A DNA stretch of 64,000 bases from Opitutaceae bacterium (lineage in GTDB: Bacteria > Verrucomicrobiota > Verrucomicrobiia > Opitutales > Opitutaceae). The translations under genes were made by a program, and so were the position numbers. The stretch's first letter is position 1. The number at the start of each line of letters is the position of its first letter. The notes under the pieces are model-generated. The model did no database searches, was not told the origin of the DNA, and saw nothing but the letters and a program-made list of their open reading frames with translations. Shown here piece by piece: positions 1 through 9,235 of this stretch. The DNA lies in assembly GCA_030693515.1 (NCBI GenBank), contig JAUYAK010000069.1, positions 1-64,000 of the forward strand, in the 5' to 3' direction.

Positions 1-89
1 CCGGCTGCGGCTCGGCCCACGCCGTCTCGATCTGCTTCACCACCTCTTCTCCCAACGGCGGAAATTTACGGGCCATCACCCACTTCATC
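1..89 (-). CDS. Partial gene, N-terminal 29 codons of an unidentified protein
   Basis: An open frame on the minus strand begins at an ATG at 89 and runs off the left edge. The visible N-terminus starts MKWVMARKFPPLGEE and continues with an acidic, helical-looking stretch. A second ATG lies four codons in, so the exact start is uncertain. It lies 30 bp downstream of the stop of the 120-719 gene on the same strand, so the two could be co-transcribed. Too little is present to name a family. Confidence 0.45.
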
Positions 90-119
90 GGTTTGCGCCT
101 GCCTAATAAAGTCTAAAAG

Positions 120-719
120 CTAGAGGGCGTTGGTATTAGACTCCTGTTCGCGCGTGACGCGCCGTAGCAACCAGGACGTCCGTGCCAGCATGAACCAAGG
201 TGCAGTCGCCAGTGTGGGATCGCCGATTTCGAGGTGACCGGCCGGCCAGGCCGCGACCGTGTGGAGATGGCTTTGGGTTGTTTTCCCGGAGCCCGTGCAA
301 TACTCGTGCTCAAACAGGCGCAACGCCGTGGCGCCTGTGCCGTGCGTGGCGCACCATTGGATGCCCGCCGGGCCATTTTGCAGGTTGAGCGTCGGCAGAA
401 GATGGCCGAGCGGCGCCGCGAATTCCGCCTGCTCGGCTGCCGACGGCTTGGCAGCGACGCGCAGGCCCTTCGTGCCGAGCCGCGTCGCAATCACGCCGAT
501 CCGCAGGCGCTTGAAACGCAAGAGCAGCCACGCGCCAAAAATCAGCGCCAGCACCAGCGGCAGGCCGGTGATGAGCATGAGCCACAGGCCGAGGCGTTCA
601 CCCAGCGCGGTCTTCGACAGCAGGAAGAGGGTGCTGAGCTGCGCGGCGACGCCCGCGAGGCCGATCGCCAGCCACAGCCAAGTGAGTTCCCCGGCTTTGC
701 GATATGCGGGATGCGCCAT
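120..719 (-). CDS. Hypothetical two-helix membrane protein, 199 aa
   Basis: The start ATG at 719 opens a protein beginning MAHPAYRKAGELTWLW. The same frame is open further upstream, but that part is arginine-rich antisense of the next gene and was excluded. Two hydrophobic segments, roughly residues 12-33 and 45-67, are followed by a basic RFKRLR stretch and a soluble C-terminal domain of about 130 residues. That fits a protein anchored by an N-terminal hairpin with a cytoplasmic domain. No catalytic motif is visible and I do not recognise a family. It lies 80 bp downstream of the large PEPCK-like gene on the same strand. Confidence 0.65.
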   Translation of the reverse strand: MAHPAYRKAGELTWLWLAIGLAGVAAQLSTLFLLSKTALGERLGLWLMLITGLPLVLALIFGAWLLLRFKRLRIGVIATRLGTKGLRVAAKPSAAEQAEFAAPLGHLLPTLNLQNGPAGIQWCATHGTGATALRLFEHEYCTGSGKTTQSHLHTVAAWPAGHLEIGDPTLATAPWFMLARTSWLLRRVTREQESNTNAL

Positions 720-799
720 GACGAGGTGAAACAAAATTCGCGGCCGGACGCGTGTCCATCGTGTTTCAATCCCTTGGGCCGGGCCCGGCTCCGCGTCGG

Positions 800-3700
800 C
801 TACGGTTGGCCGACTGACACCAGCGCCGGATCGACGCCGAGTGTGCCGACGAGCGTCGCGACGTAGCCGGGATCGCGGGCGGCGGCGGCGGCGGCACGGG
901 CAGACGACAGCTTCTCGCGAATGCCGAGGCGACCGGCGACATCGGCATAGTTTGGACGGGCGAGAAACTCCTCGAGGTAGGCGGCGCGCTGTTCCCATTG
1001 CGCGAGGTCGCGCTTTTGCTGGGCGATTAGCCGCGCGCGATACCAGTCACTGGCGAGCACCGCGTCGCGCGCAAAGAGCGCACGGAATTTGGGATCGGCG
1101 GGGCCGGCACCCTGCCATGTGCCGTCGCGCATGATGTGGAGCAGCGCGGCGAGCGGCGGCACGGCCTGGGCAATCGAGCCGTCCGCGAAGTAGCACTCGG
1201 CCGCGTCGCGCATGGCGGCGCAGATGTTGGCCATGCCTTCGGCGAAGACCGCGCGGTCCTGCAACTCGGGCCGCAGCAGATCTTCGTCGAAAAGCGTGCT
1301 GGGATTGCCCAGCACGCGGCCGCAGTAAGTCTGCACGAAGCGCGACGTGACGCGCCAGCCGAGGCGGCTGGCCAGCACGGGCTGGCCGTCGTCGGTCGTC
1401 CAATCTTTGCAGCGCTCAAGGTAATCGTTTTCGATCAAGTGGCGCGGGGTGCGCTCCTCGGGCGACATGCGCGCCCAGATTTCAGGGACGAGCAGGCTGA
1501 TGTCGTGATCAACGCGGCAGCGCGGGCCGACCCAGCCGGCCGCCGACGAGAACACCGGCAGGTCCGTGAGCACGTAGGAGACAAACGCGGCGTTGAGATC
1601 GAGAATGGGCGGGAGGGCGTTGAAGGGCCCCTTGGTGAGCGCGCCTTCAGAGCCTGCCCCCGTGGTCGAGGGCGACTTGCCGGTGAGGCTTGCGACGAAA
1701 TCCATGAACGCCTCCGGCAGTTCCTGGTAGTGCACCGGGCCGAACACGCACATCGGCTTCACGCCCGGCTCGGGCGGGTTGAGACGGCGGCCGGCGAGGA
1801 CGGCGCCGACCGGGAACAGCGCTGGCGCGCCCGCGGGCACGCGGCGGTAGAGCTGAGCACCAATCTGCGCGAGGTAGGTCGTGCGCGGTTCCTCGAGGTC
1901 GGGGCGCAGCTGAAGGTAGCGCGGGTTCTTCGAGGGCTTACCCTCCACGATGCGAGGATGCGCGGGCGAGGCGAGGTAGGCGGGCCGGTCGGCGGCGACG
2001 AATTCTTCGAAGAGGGTGCGAATCGGCGCCGTGAACGCATCGAAGCTGATCACGTCGTTGACGATCTTCTGGGCGGCATCGCGGGCGAGAGGTTCGTAGT
2101 TGGAGAAGAAATTTCCCGGCCGGGAAAAATCGCGCTCCGTGCGCTTGTCGTAGCCGCGATGAATCGCTTCGTCGGGCCGCTGAAAGAGCGAGGTCTCGCA
2201 GTTGTGGACGAACTTCTGGGAAGCGCCGCTCTGGGCGGCCGCCGCGGGCAGGCCGGCGAGGCGGCCGGCGGGGACGACGATGGAGGCGGTGATGTCGTCC
2301 TCGGCCTGGATCTTGAGCGCGGGGTGAAAGTCTTTCCGGAGGCTGAAGGTCCGCCAGCCTCCGTCGGGCGTGTAGCCGACGCGCAGGAAATGCGTCATGG
2401 CCTTTTCGCGGTGATATTTCAGCTCGTTGCCGGGGCGGCCGTTAATCGTATCGACGCTGAAGTGGCGGCGCCAGTCGGTGCCCCACTCGGGCTTGTAAAC
2501 ACGCTTGATGAGCAGGACGAGATCGAGGACGTAGCGCGGGATCGCGGCCAGCCAGGCGTTGTATTCCGGCGTGTAGTCGGGGCTGCAGCTGAGGAGCTTC
2601 ACGACGGAGCCCAGCGAGCGCTCGGGACTGAGGATCGCGCGGCCTTCAGGCTTGTTGCGGGTCTTGTCGCTGAAGCGTTGGCCGTATTCCTTTTTCAGGA
2701 TGGCGTCGATGGCGTCGAAGTCCGCCGCGAGGTCGCTGACAAAGTTGGGTGCCGTGAAGATGGCATCGGCGATCGATTTGGAGATCTCGGATTTGCCGCC
2801 GCCGGAGACAGTGCAGGGCTTGTGGCAGAGGAGACCCTCGGCGGTGGTGCCGCGCAGGCGCCAGCGGCGGCCGTCGTCGGGCTTGACCATCTCGATTTTG
2901 TAGCCGGAGGGCAGGACGTAGGTATGGCGGGGTTCGAGCCGGAGCGACTGCTTGGCGCCGGTGTCGTCGGTCCAGGTGATGGTCTGCGCGCGCAGGGCGA
3001 AGAAGGCGTCCTGCGGCACGTAATGGACGTCGGGGTAGTGGCGATCGCGCGCCCAGCCGCCGGGCTGCGGTTCAGCGCGGTCGCCAAGCAGCGCGAGCGC
3101 CTCGGCAAACGTGTGGTCCACGATCGCGAGGTGTTGGCTGAGCTGGAAATCTTCGCCGAGATCGTAGCTCGGGAACACGACCGCGCCGCCGGCGTGCTCT
3201 TCCTCGCAGCGGCCGAGCAGATTGGCGGCGTAGCTGAGCTGGGTCTTCACCTCCTTCTTGCAATAGCCGAAGTAATTGTCGGCGATGAGCGTGACGACGA
3301 TGCCGCGGGTGTCGCGCAGCGTGACCTTGAAGGCGACGCCGTCGTTGTAGAGCTCGTCGGGCTTTTTCCAGCACATGCCGTCCCGCTGCTGGCGCGGCGT
3401 GGCGGCGTCCCACGCGGGCAGGCCGACTTCGCGTTTGGTCAGGCGCGTGAGGTGCGTCGCGAGGATGACGCAGCCGGTGTGGCCGCTCCAGTGCGCGGGA
3501 TCGAGGGCTGCGTCGTTTTGCGGCAGGTAGGGATCGCCGGCGTTGCCGAAGATGCGCTCGACGAAGTCGAGGTTGGCGACGAGGGCGCCGGGCACGAAGA
3601 AACGCGTCTCCATCGCGCGCTGAGGCGTGTAGCCGGGGACGGCGGGGCATACGACGGGCCGCAAGTGAAGGGAGACGAAGCACTCCGCGGGCTGCGGTGC

Positions 3701-4276
3701 GGCCGCTCCGAAGGGCAGGCGCAGCAAATCGGCCGGCGGGGTGAGCGCATGGGCCAGCAGGCGGGCGAAGACGGCGGGCGGCACGGCCTTCTTGTCATCG
3801 GGCACGGGGATTCCGACCTCAGTGACATGGAAGATGCCCTGGGTCGTGCGACGGTCGCTTTTCGGGTTATGCAGCACGCCCTGGCGGACGCGGTGCGAGG
3901 AAAGGATGTCGCTCTGGTGCTTGTCGGCCGTGGGTGGGAGCGAAAGCACGCGCGCGAGACCGGGCCGGTCGAGGACGAGGGTGGGAGAGGGCAGGCGTGG
4001 AACCTTGGTCCCGCTGGCGGCCCCGAGCATGTCGACAAGAAACTCCTGGATGCGCTGGTCCACCGGGCAAAGGTGGTGGGCGAGGGCGCGATCCTTCTCC
4101 CGGCTCAGCGCGAGAAAGTGATCGACCATCGGCGCGAGGCCGTCGCCGGCGGCCTCGGTGGCGACGGCGGGTTGGCCGACCTCGCGCAGCTTGAGATTGA
4201 GGTAGGCGATCAGCTGGGCGTCGTTGTCGCCGGCATAGGCTTTCGTGAACGCAGAGACGGTCGAAGAGTTGGGCAT
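800..4276 (-). CDS. PPi-type phosphoenolpyruvate carboxykinase-like protein, 1158 aa
   Basis: A single long minus-strand protein begins MPNSSTVSAF at the ATG at 4276. Its size matches the PPi-dependent PEP carboxykinases known from Entamoeba and Propionibacterium (about 1100-1150 aa), roughly twice the size of GTP- or ATP-type enzymes. Visible landmarks are GYCKKEVKTQLSYAANL near residue 337, a glycine-rich phosphate-binding-like loop SGGGKSE at about 491-497, and NCETSLFQRPDEA in the second half. In that family the enzyme interconverts oxaloacetate plus PPi with PEP, CO2 and phosphate in the cytoplasm. Assignment rests on remembered family features, not a search; many relatives are filed as hypothetical proteins. 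It is divergent from the sulfatase gene at 4368, with about 90 bp between them. Confidence 0.62.
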   Translation of the reverse strand: MPNSSTVSAFTKAYAGDNDAQLIAYLNLKLREVGQPAVATEAAGDGLAPMVDHFLALSREKDRALAHHLCPVDQRIQEFLVDMLGAASGTKVPRLPSPTLVLDRPGLARVLSLPPTADKHQSDILSSHRVRQGVLHNPKSDRRTTQGIFHVTEVGIPVPDDKKAVPPAVFARLLAHALTPPADLLRLPFGAAAPQPAECFVSLHLRPVVCPAVPGYTPQRAMETRFFVPGALVANLDFVERIFGNAGDPYLPQNDAALDPAHWSGHTGCVILATHLTRLTKREVGLPAWDAATPRQQRDGMCWKKPDELYNDGVAFKVTLRDTRGIVVTLIADNYFGYCKKEVKTQLSYAANLLGRCEEEHAGGAVVFPSYDLGEDFQLSQHLAIVDHTFAEALALLGDRAEPQPGGWARDRHYPDVHYVPQDAFFALRAQTITWTDDTGAKQSLRLEPRHTYVLPSGYKIEMVKPDDGRRWRLRGTTAEGLLCHKPCTVSGGGKSEISKSIADAIFTAPNFVSDLAADFDAIDAILKKEYGQRFSDKTRNKPEGRAILSPERSLGSVVKLLSCSPDYTPEYNAWLAAIPRYVLDLVLLIKRVYKPEWGTDWRRHFSVDTINGRPGNELKYHREKAMTHFLRVGYTPDGGWRTFSLRKDFHPALKIQAEDDITASIVVPAGRLAGLPAAAAQSGASQKFVHNCETSLFQRPDEAIHRGYDKRTERDFSRPGNFFSNYEPLARDAAQKIVNDVISFDAFTAPIRTLFEEFVAADRPAYLASPAHPRIVEGKPSKNPRYLQLRPDLEEPRTTYLAQIGAQLYRRVPAGAPALFPVGAVLAGRRLNPPEPGVKPMCVFGPVHYQELPEAFMDFVASLTGKSPSTTGAGSEGALTKGPFNALPPILDLNAAFVSYVLTDLPVFSSAAGWVGPRCRVDHDISLLVPEIWARMSPEERTPRHLIENDYLERCKDWTTDDGQPVLASRLGWRVTSRFVQTYCGRVLGNPSTLFDEDLLRPELQDRAVFAEGMANICAAMRDAAECYFADGSIAQAVPPLAALLHIMRDGTWQGAGPADPKFRALFARDAVLASDWYRARLIAQQKRDLAQWEQRAAYLEEFLARPNYADVAGRLGIREKLSSARAAAAAARDPGYVATLVGTLGVDPALVSVGQP

Positions 4277-4367
4277 GGGCGTCCGCTAGCAAGGCGCGCG
4301 CCGAGCGGGCGTGCAATCACGACTTGCGGCCTTGCCTCGCAGACTTGGGATGCTACCACCCCCAGAC

Positions 4368-5792
4368 ATGAGCTTACCCCGCTTGCTGATTCTTTTTATC
4401 GCCTTGGTGCTCGGGGCCGATTTCGCGGCTGCCGCCGACCGCACACTCGCGCCAAAGCCGCATGTGCTCTTCATCCTCGCCGATGATCTCGGCTGGGGCG
4501 ATGTCGGCTATCATGGCGGCGAGATCAAGACACCGCACATCGACGCCCTCGCCCAAGCGGGTGCGCGGCTCGATCAATTTTATGTCCAGCCGGTGTGCTC
4601 GCCGACCCGGTCGGCGTTCCTGACCGGGCGCTACCCGATCCGGCATGGGCTGCAGACCGGCGTGGTGCGGCCTTGGGCGCGCTACGGCCTGCCGCTTGAC
4701 GAGCGCACCTTGCCGCAGGCGCTCAAGGAGGCGGGCTACACGACCGCCATCTCGGGCAAGTGGCACCTCGGGCACTTTGAGCCGGCTTACCTGCCGACCC
4801 GGCGCGGCTTTGATCACCAATACGGTCACTACAATGGCGCCATCGACTACGACACCCACGAGCGCGACGGCGGCCACGACTGGCATCGCAACGACAAGGT
4901 CAACCGCGACGAGGGCTACGCCACGCAGCTGATCGCGCGCGAGGCGGCGCGGCTCATCGGCGCGCAGGATCCGGCGCGCCCGCTCTTTCTTTATGTGCCG
5001 TTCAACGCCGTGCACAGTCCCCATCAGGTGCCGGCGCGCTACATGGAGCCCTACGCGAATTTGAAAGGCAACCGCCGCATCTACGCGGGCATGCTCGCCG
5101 CCATGGACGAGGCCATCGGCGAAATCGTCGCTGCGCTGGAAAAAAAGGGCATGCGAGACAACACGTTGATCGTTTTCTGCTCCGACAATGGCGGCCCTTC
5201 GCCTGGTGTCATCACGAGCAATGGCCTGCTCCGCGCGGGCAAGGGCACGCTTTACGAGGGTGGCGTGCGCGTGCCGGCCGTCGCGGCCTGGACCGGGCGC
5301 ATCAAGCCCGGCGCGATCGTCAGCGCGCCGCTGCATATCGTGGACTGGTATCCCACACTCCTGAATCTCGCGGGTGTCTCGCTTGTGCAGCCGCACCCGC
5401 TCGATGGCCGCGATGCCTGGCCCGCGATTACGCAGGGCGCGCCGTCGCCGCACGAGGACATCCTCCACAACATCACGCCCGTGGGCGGAGCGATTCGCGT
5501 GGGTGATTGGAAGCTCGTCGCGGGCGGGCGCTTTTCCGAAACCGAGAATCCCGAGGCCTCGGCCAAGAAAAACAAAAAAGGCGGCAAAGGCGACGTGCCG
5601 GCCGATGGCATCGAGCTCTTCAACCTCAAGGCGGACCCCTACGAGAAAACGAACCTCGCCGCACAGCAGCCCGAGCGCGTGAAGGCGATGCGCGCGCGTC
5701 TCGACGCCTACGCGAAGGCCGCCGTGCCTGCCAAGCAGTCCCCGGCCGCGCCGGACTTCAAGTCGCCGGCAGTGTGGGGCGAGGGGAAGTGA
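4368..5792 (+). CDS. Secreted sulfatase, formylglycine type, 474 aa
   Basis: A type I sulfatase. The chosen start at 4368 gives a clean signal peptide (MSLPRLLILFIALVLGADFAAA); an ATG at 4350 and a GTG at 4311 lie in the same frame but add no recognisable sequence. Metal-binding FILADDLGWGDVG is near residues 35-47. The CSPTR active-site motif, with Cys77 as the residue matured to formylglycine, follows. SGKWHLGH and CSDNGGPS also match the family. A lysine-rich insert (KKNKKGGKG) sits near the C-terminus. Substrate cannot be read from sequence, but the adjacent sugar oxidoreductase and isomerase genes suggest a sulfated carbohydrate. No sulfatase-maturing enzyme is present in the window. Confidence 0.93.
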   Translation: MSLPRLLILFIALVLGADFAAAADRTLAPKPHVLFILADDLGWGDVGYHGGEIKTPHIDALAQAGARLDQFYVQPVCSPTRSAFLTGRYPIRHGLQTGVVRPWARYGLPLDERTLPQALKEAGYTTAISGKWHLGHFEPAYLPTRRGFDHQYGHYNGAIDYDTHERDGGHDWHRNDKVNRDEGYATQLIAREAARLIGAQDPARPLFLYVPFNAVHSPHQVPARYMEPYANLKGNRRIYAGMLAAMDEAIGEIVAALEKKGMRDNTLIVFCSDNGGPSPGVITSNGLLRAGKGTLYEGGVRVPAVAAWTGRIKPGAIVSAPLHIVDWYPTLLNLAGVSLVQPHPLDGRDAWPAITQGAPSPHEDILHNITPVGGAIRVGDWKLVAGGRFSETENPEASAKKNKKGGKGDVPADGIELFNLKADPYEKTNLAAQQPERVKAMRARLDAYAKAAVPAKQSPAAPDFKSPAVWGEGK

Positions 5793-5809
5793 GCTGCGCT
5801 GCCAGGGGG

Positions 5810-5891
5810 GTAGGGCGCGGACTCCGTTCCGCGCCACTTCCTCACGCCTGCTGCGGTTCAAAGAAGGCGGCGAAGGAGTCGCCGCCCTGCC
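5810..5891. repeat. Degenerate GTAGGG-type inverted repeat
   Basis: The 108-bp gap between the convergent sulfatase and oxidoreductase genes holds an imperfect inverted repeat. The left arm starts GTAGGGCGCGGACTCCG and the right arm contains GGAGTCGCCGCCCTGCC. The outer GGGC/GCCC and inner GGACTC/GGAGTC blocks pair, while other bases have drifted. It resembles the cleaner copies near 20528 and 23825. Confidence 0.55.
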
Positions 5892-5900
5892 GAGGCGCGA

Positions 5901-7298
5901 TCACAGTCCTGCAATCTCCCAGCCCTTACGATAGGTGTGGCGGAGGTGGGCGTTGGCGGCCTTTTCGTTTTCGAAGCGCAGATCGGCAGCATTCCACTGG
6001 AGCGTAGTCTGCGGAAAACGCACGGCCACGCTGCCGAGGAGCACGGACTCCGTGAGCGGCCCGGAGTAGTCGAAGCTCGCGGAGGGCGGCTTGGTGCCGT
6101 TGAGGCAGGCGTCGGCCCAGAGGGACCAGTGGTGGCCCTGCTCGGCGTCAGGCAGCTTGAAGTCGCTGAATTTCGCCACGGGAAACAACCGCGGCGGGCC
6201 GATGTGCGGCACGTGCAGCACGCCGCCGGTGCCGATGATGATGGAGCCCTGGCTGTCGTCCTCGCCGCGCTTTCGCTTCTGCGCCTTGCCGGCGGCATCC
6301 ACGCTCGTGACCTCACCTGCCATGGGCGGCGCGATGAGCGCGCGGATCTCCGCGGGCGGGCGCTCGTCGCCGTCATACCACGTGACGGGCACCGTGTCGC
6401 CGGCGGTGAACGGTGTGCGCGGAAAGACGTAGCGGATACGGGCATTGACGGCCCAGTTCCAGGCGTCGGGCGCCGGACCCTCGGAGCGCACGGAGATCGG
6501 CGCGGTGAGCGCGAGCGCGGCGAACACCGGATCGAAGATGTGGCAACCCATGTCGCCAAAGGTGCCGGTGCCGAAATCGAGCCGCTTGCGCCAGTTGCCC
6601 GGGTGATAGTAGCCGTCGCCGACGAACGGCCGGTCGGCCGCGACGCCGAGCCAGAGGTCCCAGTTCAGATCCTTGGGCGGCGTGTCGGAGCGCTGCGGCG
6701 GCCGGCCGGTGTCGCCCCACTTCTTGCTGCTCCACGTGTGGACTTCCTTCACCTTGCCGATGACGCCGCTCTGCACGAGCGCAACGGCCTGCCGGTAAAC
6801 TTTGTAGCTGTGGATCTGGATGCCCATCTGCGTGACGAGCTTCTTCTCCCGGGCGAGGCGCGTGAGGACGCGGGTCTCGTGGATGTCGTGCGCGAGGGGC
6901 TTCTGGCAGTAGCAGTGCTTGCCGAGCTGCATCGCCGAAAACGCAATCGGCGCGTGCATGTGGTCGGGGGTCGAGACGTTCACCGAGTCGAGGTTCCGCC
7001 CCTCTTTGTCGAGGAGCACCCGCCAGTCCTGGTAAACCCGCACGTCGGGAAATTTTTCCTTCAGGGCCTTGGCGCGAGACAGATCGACCTCGGCGACGGC
7101 GACGAGCTTCACGTAGTCGTTGCTCATGATCGCCTGGATGTCGGCGAACGCCATGCCGGCCGAGCCGAAGCTCGCGTGGCGCAGGACGCGGCTGGGCGCG
7201 GCGGCGTGGAGGTTGCGCGCAAAAAAAGGCGCGGTGAGGCCGGCGGCGCCGAGGGTCTTGAGGAAAGTGCGGCGAGTGGGGGTGAGCGGGGTTTTCAT
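5901..7298 (-). CDS. Gfo/Idh/MocA family oxidoreductase, Tat-exported, 465 aa
   Basis: The start ATG at 7298 gives a twin-arginine-type leader (RRTFLKTLGAAGLTAP), implying folded export to the periplasm. An NAD(P)-binding Rossmann segment follows (SFGSAGMAFADI, then AVAEVDLSRAKAL). Next comes the family signature region NVSTPDHMHAPIA and CQKPLAHDI, whose EKP-like lysine site reads QKPL. Members oxidise or reduce sugars and cyclitols such as scyllo-inositol or glucosides. It is divergent from a TIM-barrel isomerase gene with 93 bp between starts, and the two probably act on the same keto-sugar. The frame is open for another 950 bp upstream only because of antisense coding. Confidence 0.92.
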   Translation of the reverse strand: MKTPLTPTRRTFLKTLGAAGLTAPFFARNLHAAAPSRVLRHASFGSAGMAFADIQAIMSNDYVKLVAVAEVDLSRAKALKEKFPDVRVYQDWRVLLDKEGRNLDSVNVSTPDHMHAPIAFSAMQLGKHCYCQKPLAHDIHETRVLTRLAREKKLVTQMGIQIHSYKVYRQAVALVQSGVIGKVKEVHTWSSKKWGDTGRPPQRSDTPPKDLNWDLWLGVAADRPFVGDGYYHPGNWRKRLDFGTGTFGDMGCHIFDPVFAALALTAPISVRSEGPAPDAWNWAVNARIRYVFPRTPFTAGDTVPVTWYDGDERPPAEIRALIAPPMAGEVTSVDAAGKAQKRKRGEDDSQGSIIIGTGGVLHVPHIGPPRLFPVAKFSDFKLPDAEQGHHWSLWADACLNGTKPPSASFDYSGPLTESVLLGSVAVRFPQTTLQWNAADLRFENEKAANAHLRHTYRKGWEIAGL

Positions 7299-7391
7299 CG
7301 AGGTGGCCGGAAGTTGAGTGGCGGCCTGTCGCGTGGCAATCCGCGTGTCGCAGCACTTGCACTCGACGGGCGCATTCCCAGCCTCGTCGGC

Positions 7392-8273
7392 ATGGACACC
7401 CCGCTCCTTACCCGCCGCGCCGCCCTGAAGACCCTCGTCGCCACGACTGCGCTCACGGCCGTGAGCCGCGCCGCCGATGCCGCCGCGCCGGTAGGCGTGA
7501 AGCACGGCCGCATCCAGCAGTCCGTGGTGCCGTGGTGCTTCAACCCGATGCCCGTGCCCGAACTGGCGCGGCACGCGGCGGCGCTCGGCCTCAAGTCGGT
7601 CGAGCTCTGCGATCCGAAGTTCTGGCCGGAGTTGAAAAAGCTCGGCCTCACCTGCGCGATCGCGGGCAGCCACGGCTTCGCCAAGGGCTTCGCGCACACC
7701 GAGGAGCACGCGGAATGCATCCAGCGTCTCCGCACGCGCATCGACGAGTGCGCCGCCGCGGGCGTGGAGCGCGTGATCACGTTTTCCGGTTTCCGCCGCG
7801 GGCTCTCCGACGAGGTGGCGATGAAAAACATGGTCGAGGGCCTGAAAAAGATTGTCGGCTACGCGGAGCAGAAGCGGGTCACGCTCTGCCTCGAGATGCT
7901 CAATTCCCGCGACAGCGTGACCATGAAGGGCCACCCGGACTATTTCTGCGACGATATGGAGCGCTCCGTGGAAATCTGCCGCCAGCTCGCCTCGGAGCGG
8001 ATGAAGGTGCTCTTCGACATCTACCACGTGCAGATCATGCACGGCGACGTGACGGTGCGGCTGAAGAAACACTTCGCCTACGTCGCCCACGTGCACACCG
8101 CCGGCGTCCCCGGCCGCAACGAAATCGACGACACCCAGGAGATTAATTACGCGCCGCTCATGCGCACGCTGCTGGAGCTGGGCTACACGGGCTACGTCGG
8201 GCAGGAGTTCATCCCGACGCGCGGCGACAAGATCGCCTCCCTCGCGCAAGGTGTGCGGATCTGCGACGTGTGA
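7392..8273 (+). CDS. Hydroxypyruvate isomerase-like TIM-barrel protein, 293 aa
   Basis: This belongs to the AP-endonuclease-2-like TIM-barrel family that includes hydroxypyruvate isomerase and sugar epimerases. The start ATG at 7392 gives a twin-arginine-like leader (LTRRAALKTLVATTALTA), so the protein is probably exported. Family features are VVPWCFNPMPVPEL near the N-terminus, CLEMLNSRDSV carrying a metal-binding glutamate, LFDIYHVQIMHGD, the HVHTAGVPGRNEID loop and GQEFIP at the end. The last two are characteristic of hydroxypyruvate isomerase-like enzymes. It diverges from the Gfo/Idh/MocA gene and precedes a second isomerase on the same strand after 80 bp. Exact substrate is unknown. Confidence 0.88.
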   Translation: MDTPLLTRRAALKTLVATTALTAVSRAADAAAPVGVKHGRIQQSVVPWCFNPMPVPELARHAAALGLKSVELCDPKFWPELKKLGLTCAIAGSHGFAKGFAHTEEHAECIQRLRTRIDECAAAGVERVITFSGFRRGLSDEVAMKNMVEGLKKIVGYAEQKRVTLCLEMLNSRDSVTMKGHPDYFCDDMERSVEICRQLASERMKVLFDIYHVQIMHGDVTVRLKKHFAYVAHVHTAGVPGRNEIDDTQEINYAPLMRTLLELGYTGYVGQEFIPTRGDKIASLAQGVRICDV

Positions 8274-8353
8274 TGCGGCAGGGGCCGACTCTGCGCTCAG
8301 AATGACAGACGGGGTTGCTTGGCGTAGCCGATAAGAATGGTATTCCGGACCCG

Positions 8354-9163
8354 ATGAAATTCGGCATCTGCAACGAGATTTTCAAGGGCTGGAAGATCGA
8401 CGACGTGTTCGCGCACTGCGCACGGCTGGGCTACGACGCGGTCGAGGTCGCGCCGTTCACGCTGGCGAAACACGTCGGCGAGATCCCTGCGGCCGAGCGC
8501 GTCCGCATCCGCGAGGCGGCGGCGCGCGCGGGCATCGCCATCTCGGGCATCCACTGGGTGCTGGTGCAGGCGGAGGGCATGTATGTGACCTCACCGGATC
8601 CGGCGACGCGGGCGCGCACGGCGGACTATTTTTGCGAGCTCGCGGATTTCTGCGCCGATATTGGCGGCCGGACCATCGTGGTGGGTTCACCGAAGCAGCG
8701 GAGCCTGCTGCCGGGTGTGACGCACGCGCAGGCGTGGGCCTGGGCGACGGAGGTGTTTCGCGCCTCGGTGCGAACGGCCGAGGCGCGCGGTGTCACGATT
8801 TGCTTCGAGCCGCTGCCGGCGGAGGACACGGACTTCGTCAACACGGCCGCCGACGCGATCACGTTTGCGCGCGGGCTTGGCTCGCCGAATTTCAAGGTGA
8901 TCCTCGATGTGCGCGCGATGAGCCACGAAGGGAAACCCATCGCCGAGATCATCCGTGCGAGCCGCGGCGAGTTTGCCTACGTGCATGCGAACGACGCCAA
9001 CATGAAGGGCCCCGGTTTCGGCGACACCGATTTTGTGCCGATTGCCGCGGCGCTCCGCGAGGTTGGCTACGACGGGATGGTTTCCGTCGAGGTGTTCAAG
9101 TTCGATGAAGGCCCCGAGGTGATTGCGGCGCGTAGCCTGGAGTATCTGCGGATGGTGTTCCAG
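8354..9163 (+). CDS. Sugar phosphate isomerase/epimerase, stop codon apparently lost
   Basis: A TIM-barrel isomerase of the COG1082 type begins MKFGICNEIFKGWKIDD at the ATG at 8354. It has FEPLPAEDTDF, ILDVRAMSHE, YVHANDANMKGPG and VSVEVFKFDEGPE, the usual metal-binding strands. The recognisable protein ends with SLEYLRMVFQ at residue 270 (9161-9163), the usual family length. There is no stop there: codon 271 is TTG, inside the left arm of a 24-bp inverted repeat whose other arm predicts TAG at that spot. The frame then stays open to 11059, antisense to the FAD oxidoreductase gene. I list only the conserved part. A real C-terminal extension or a sequencing error are the alternatives. Confidence 0.85.
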
Positions 9164-9226
9164 TTGGGGCGCAGTCTTGCTGCGCCTGGATGGCGGTTGA
9201 AGGGCGCAGCAAGACTGCGCCCCTAC
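9163..9226. repeat. 24-bp inverted repeat, GTAGGG family, with one arm mutated
   Basis: Arms 9163-9186 and 9203-9226 pair at 23 of 24 positions around a 16-bp loop. The only mismatch is 9165 (T) against 9224 (T). An A at 9165 would restore GTAGGGG and create an in-frame TAG for the upstream isomerase. The repeat lies between the convergent isomerase and FAD oxidoreductase genes and could also act as a bidirectional terminator. Confidence 0.9.
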
Positions 9227-9235
9227 GCTATGCCA

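Noticed and set aside
1136-4486. A 1116-residue plus-strand open frame
   Set aside because: It is antisense to the PEPCK-like gene, low in complexity and rich in Arg, Gly and Val, as expected of a reverse frame in high-GC DNA. It has no domain.
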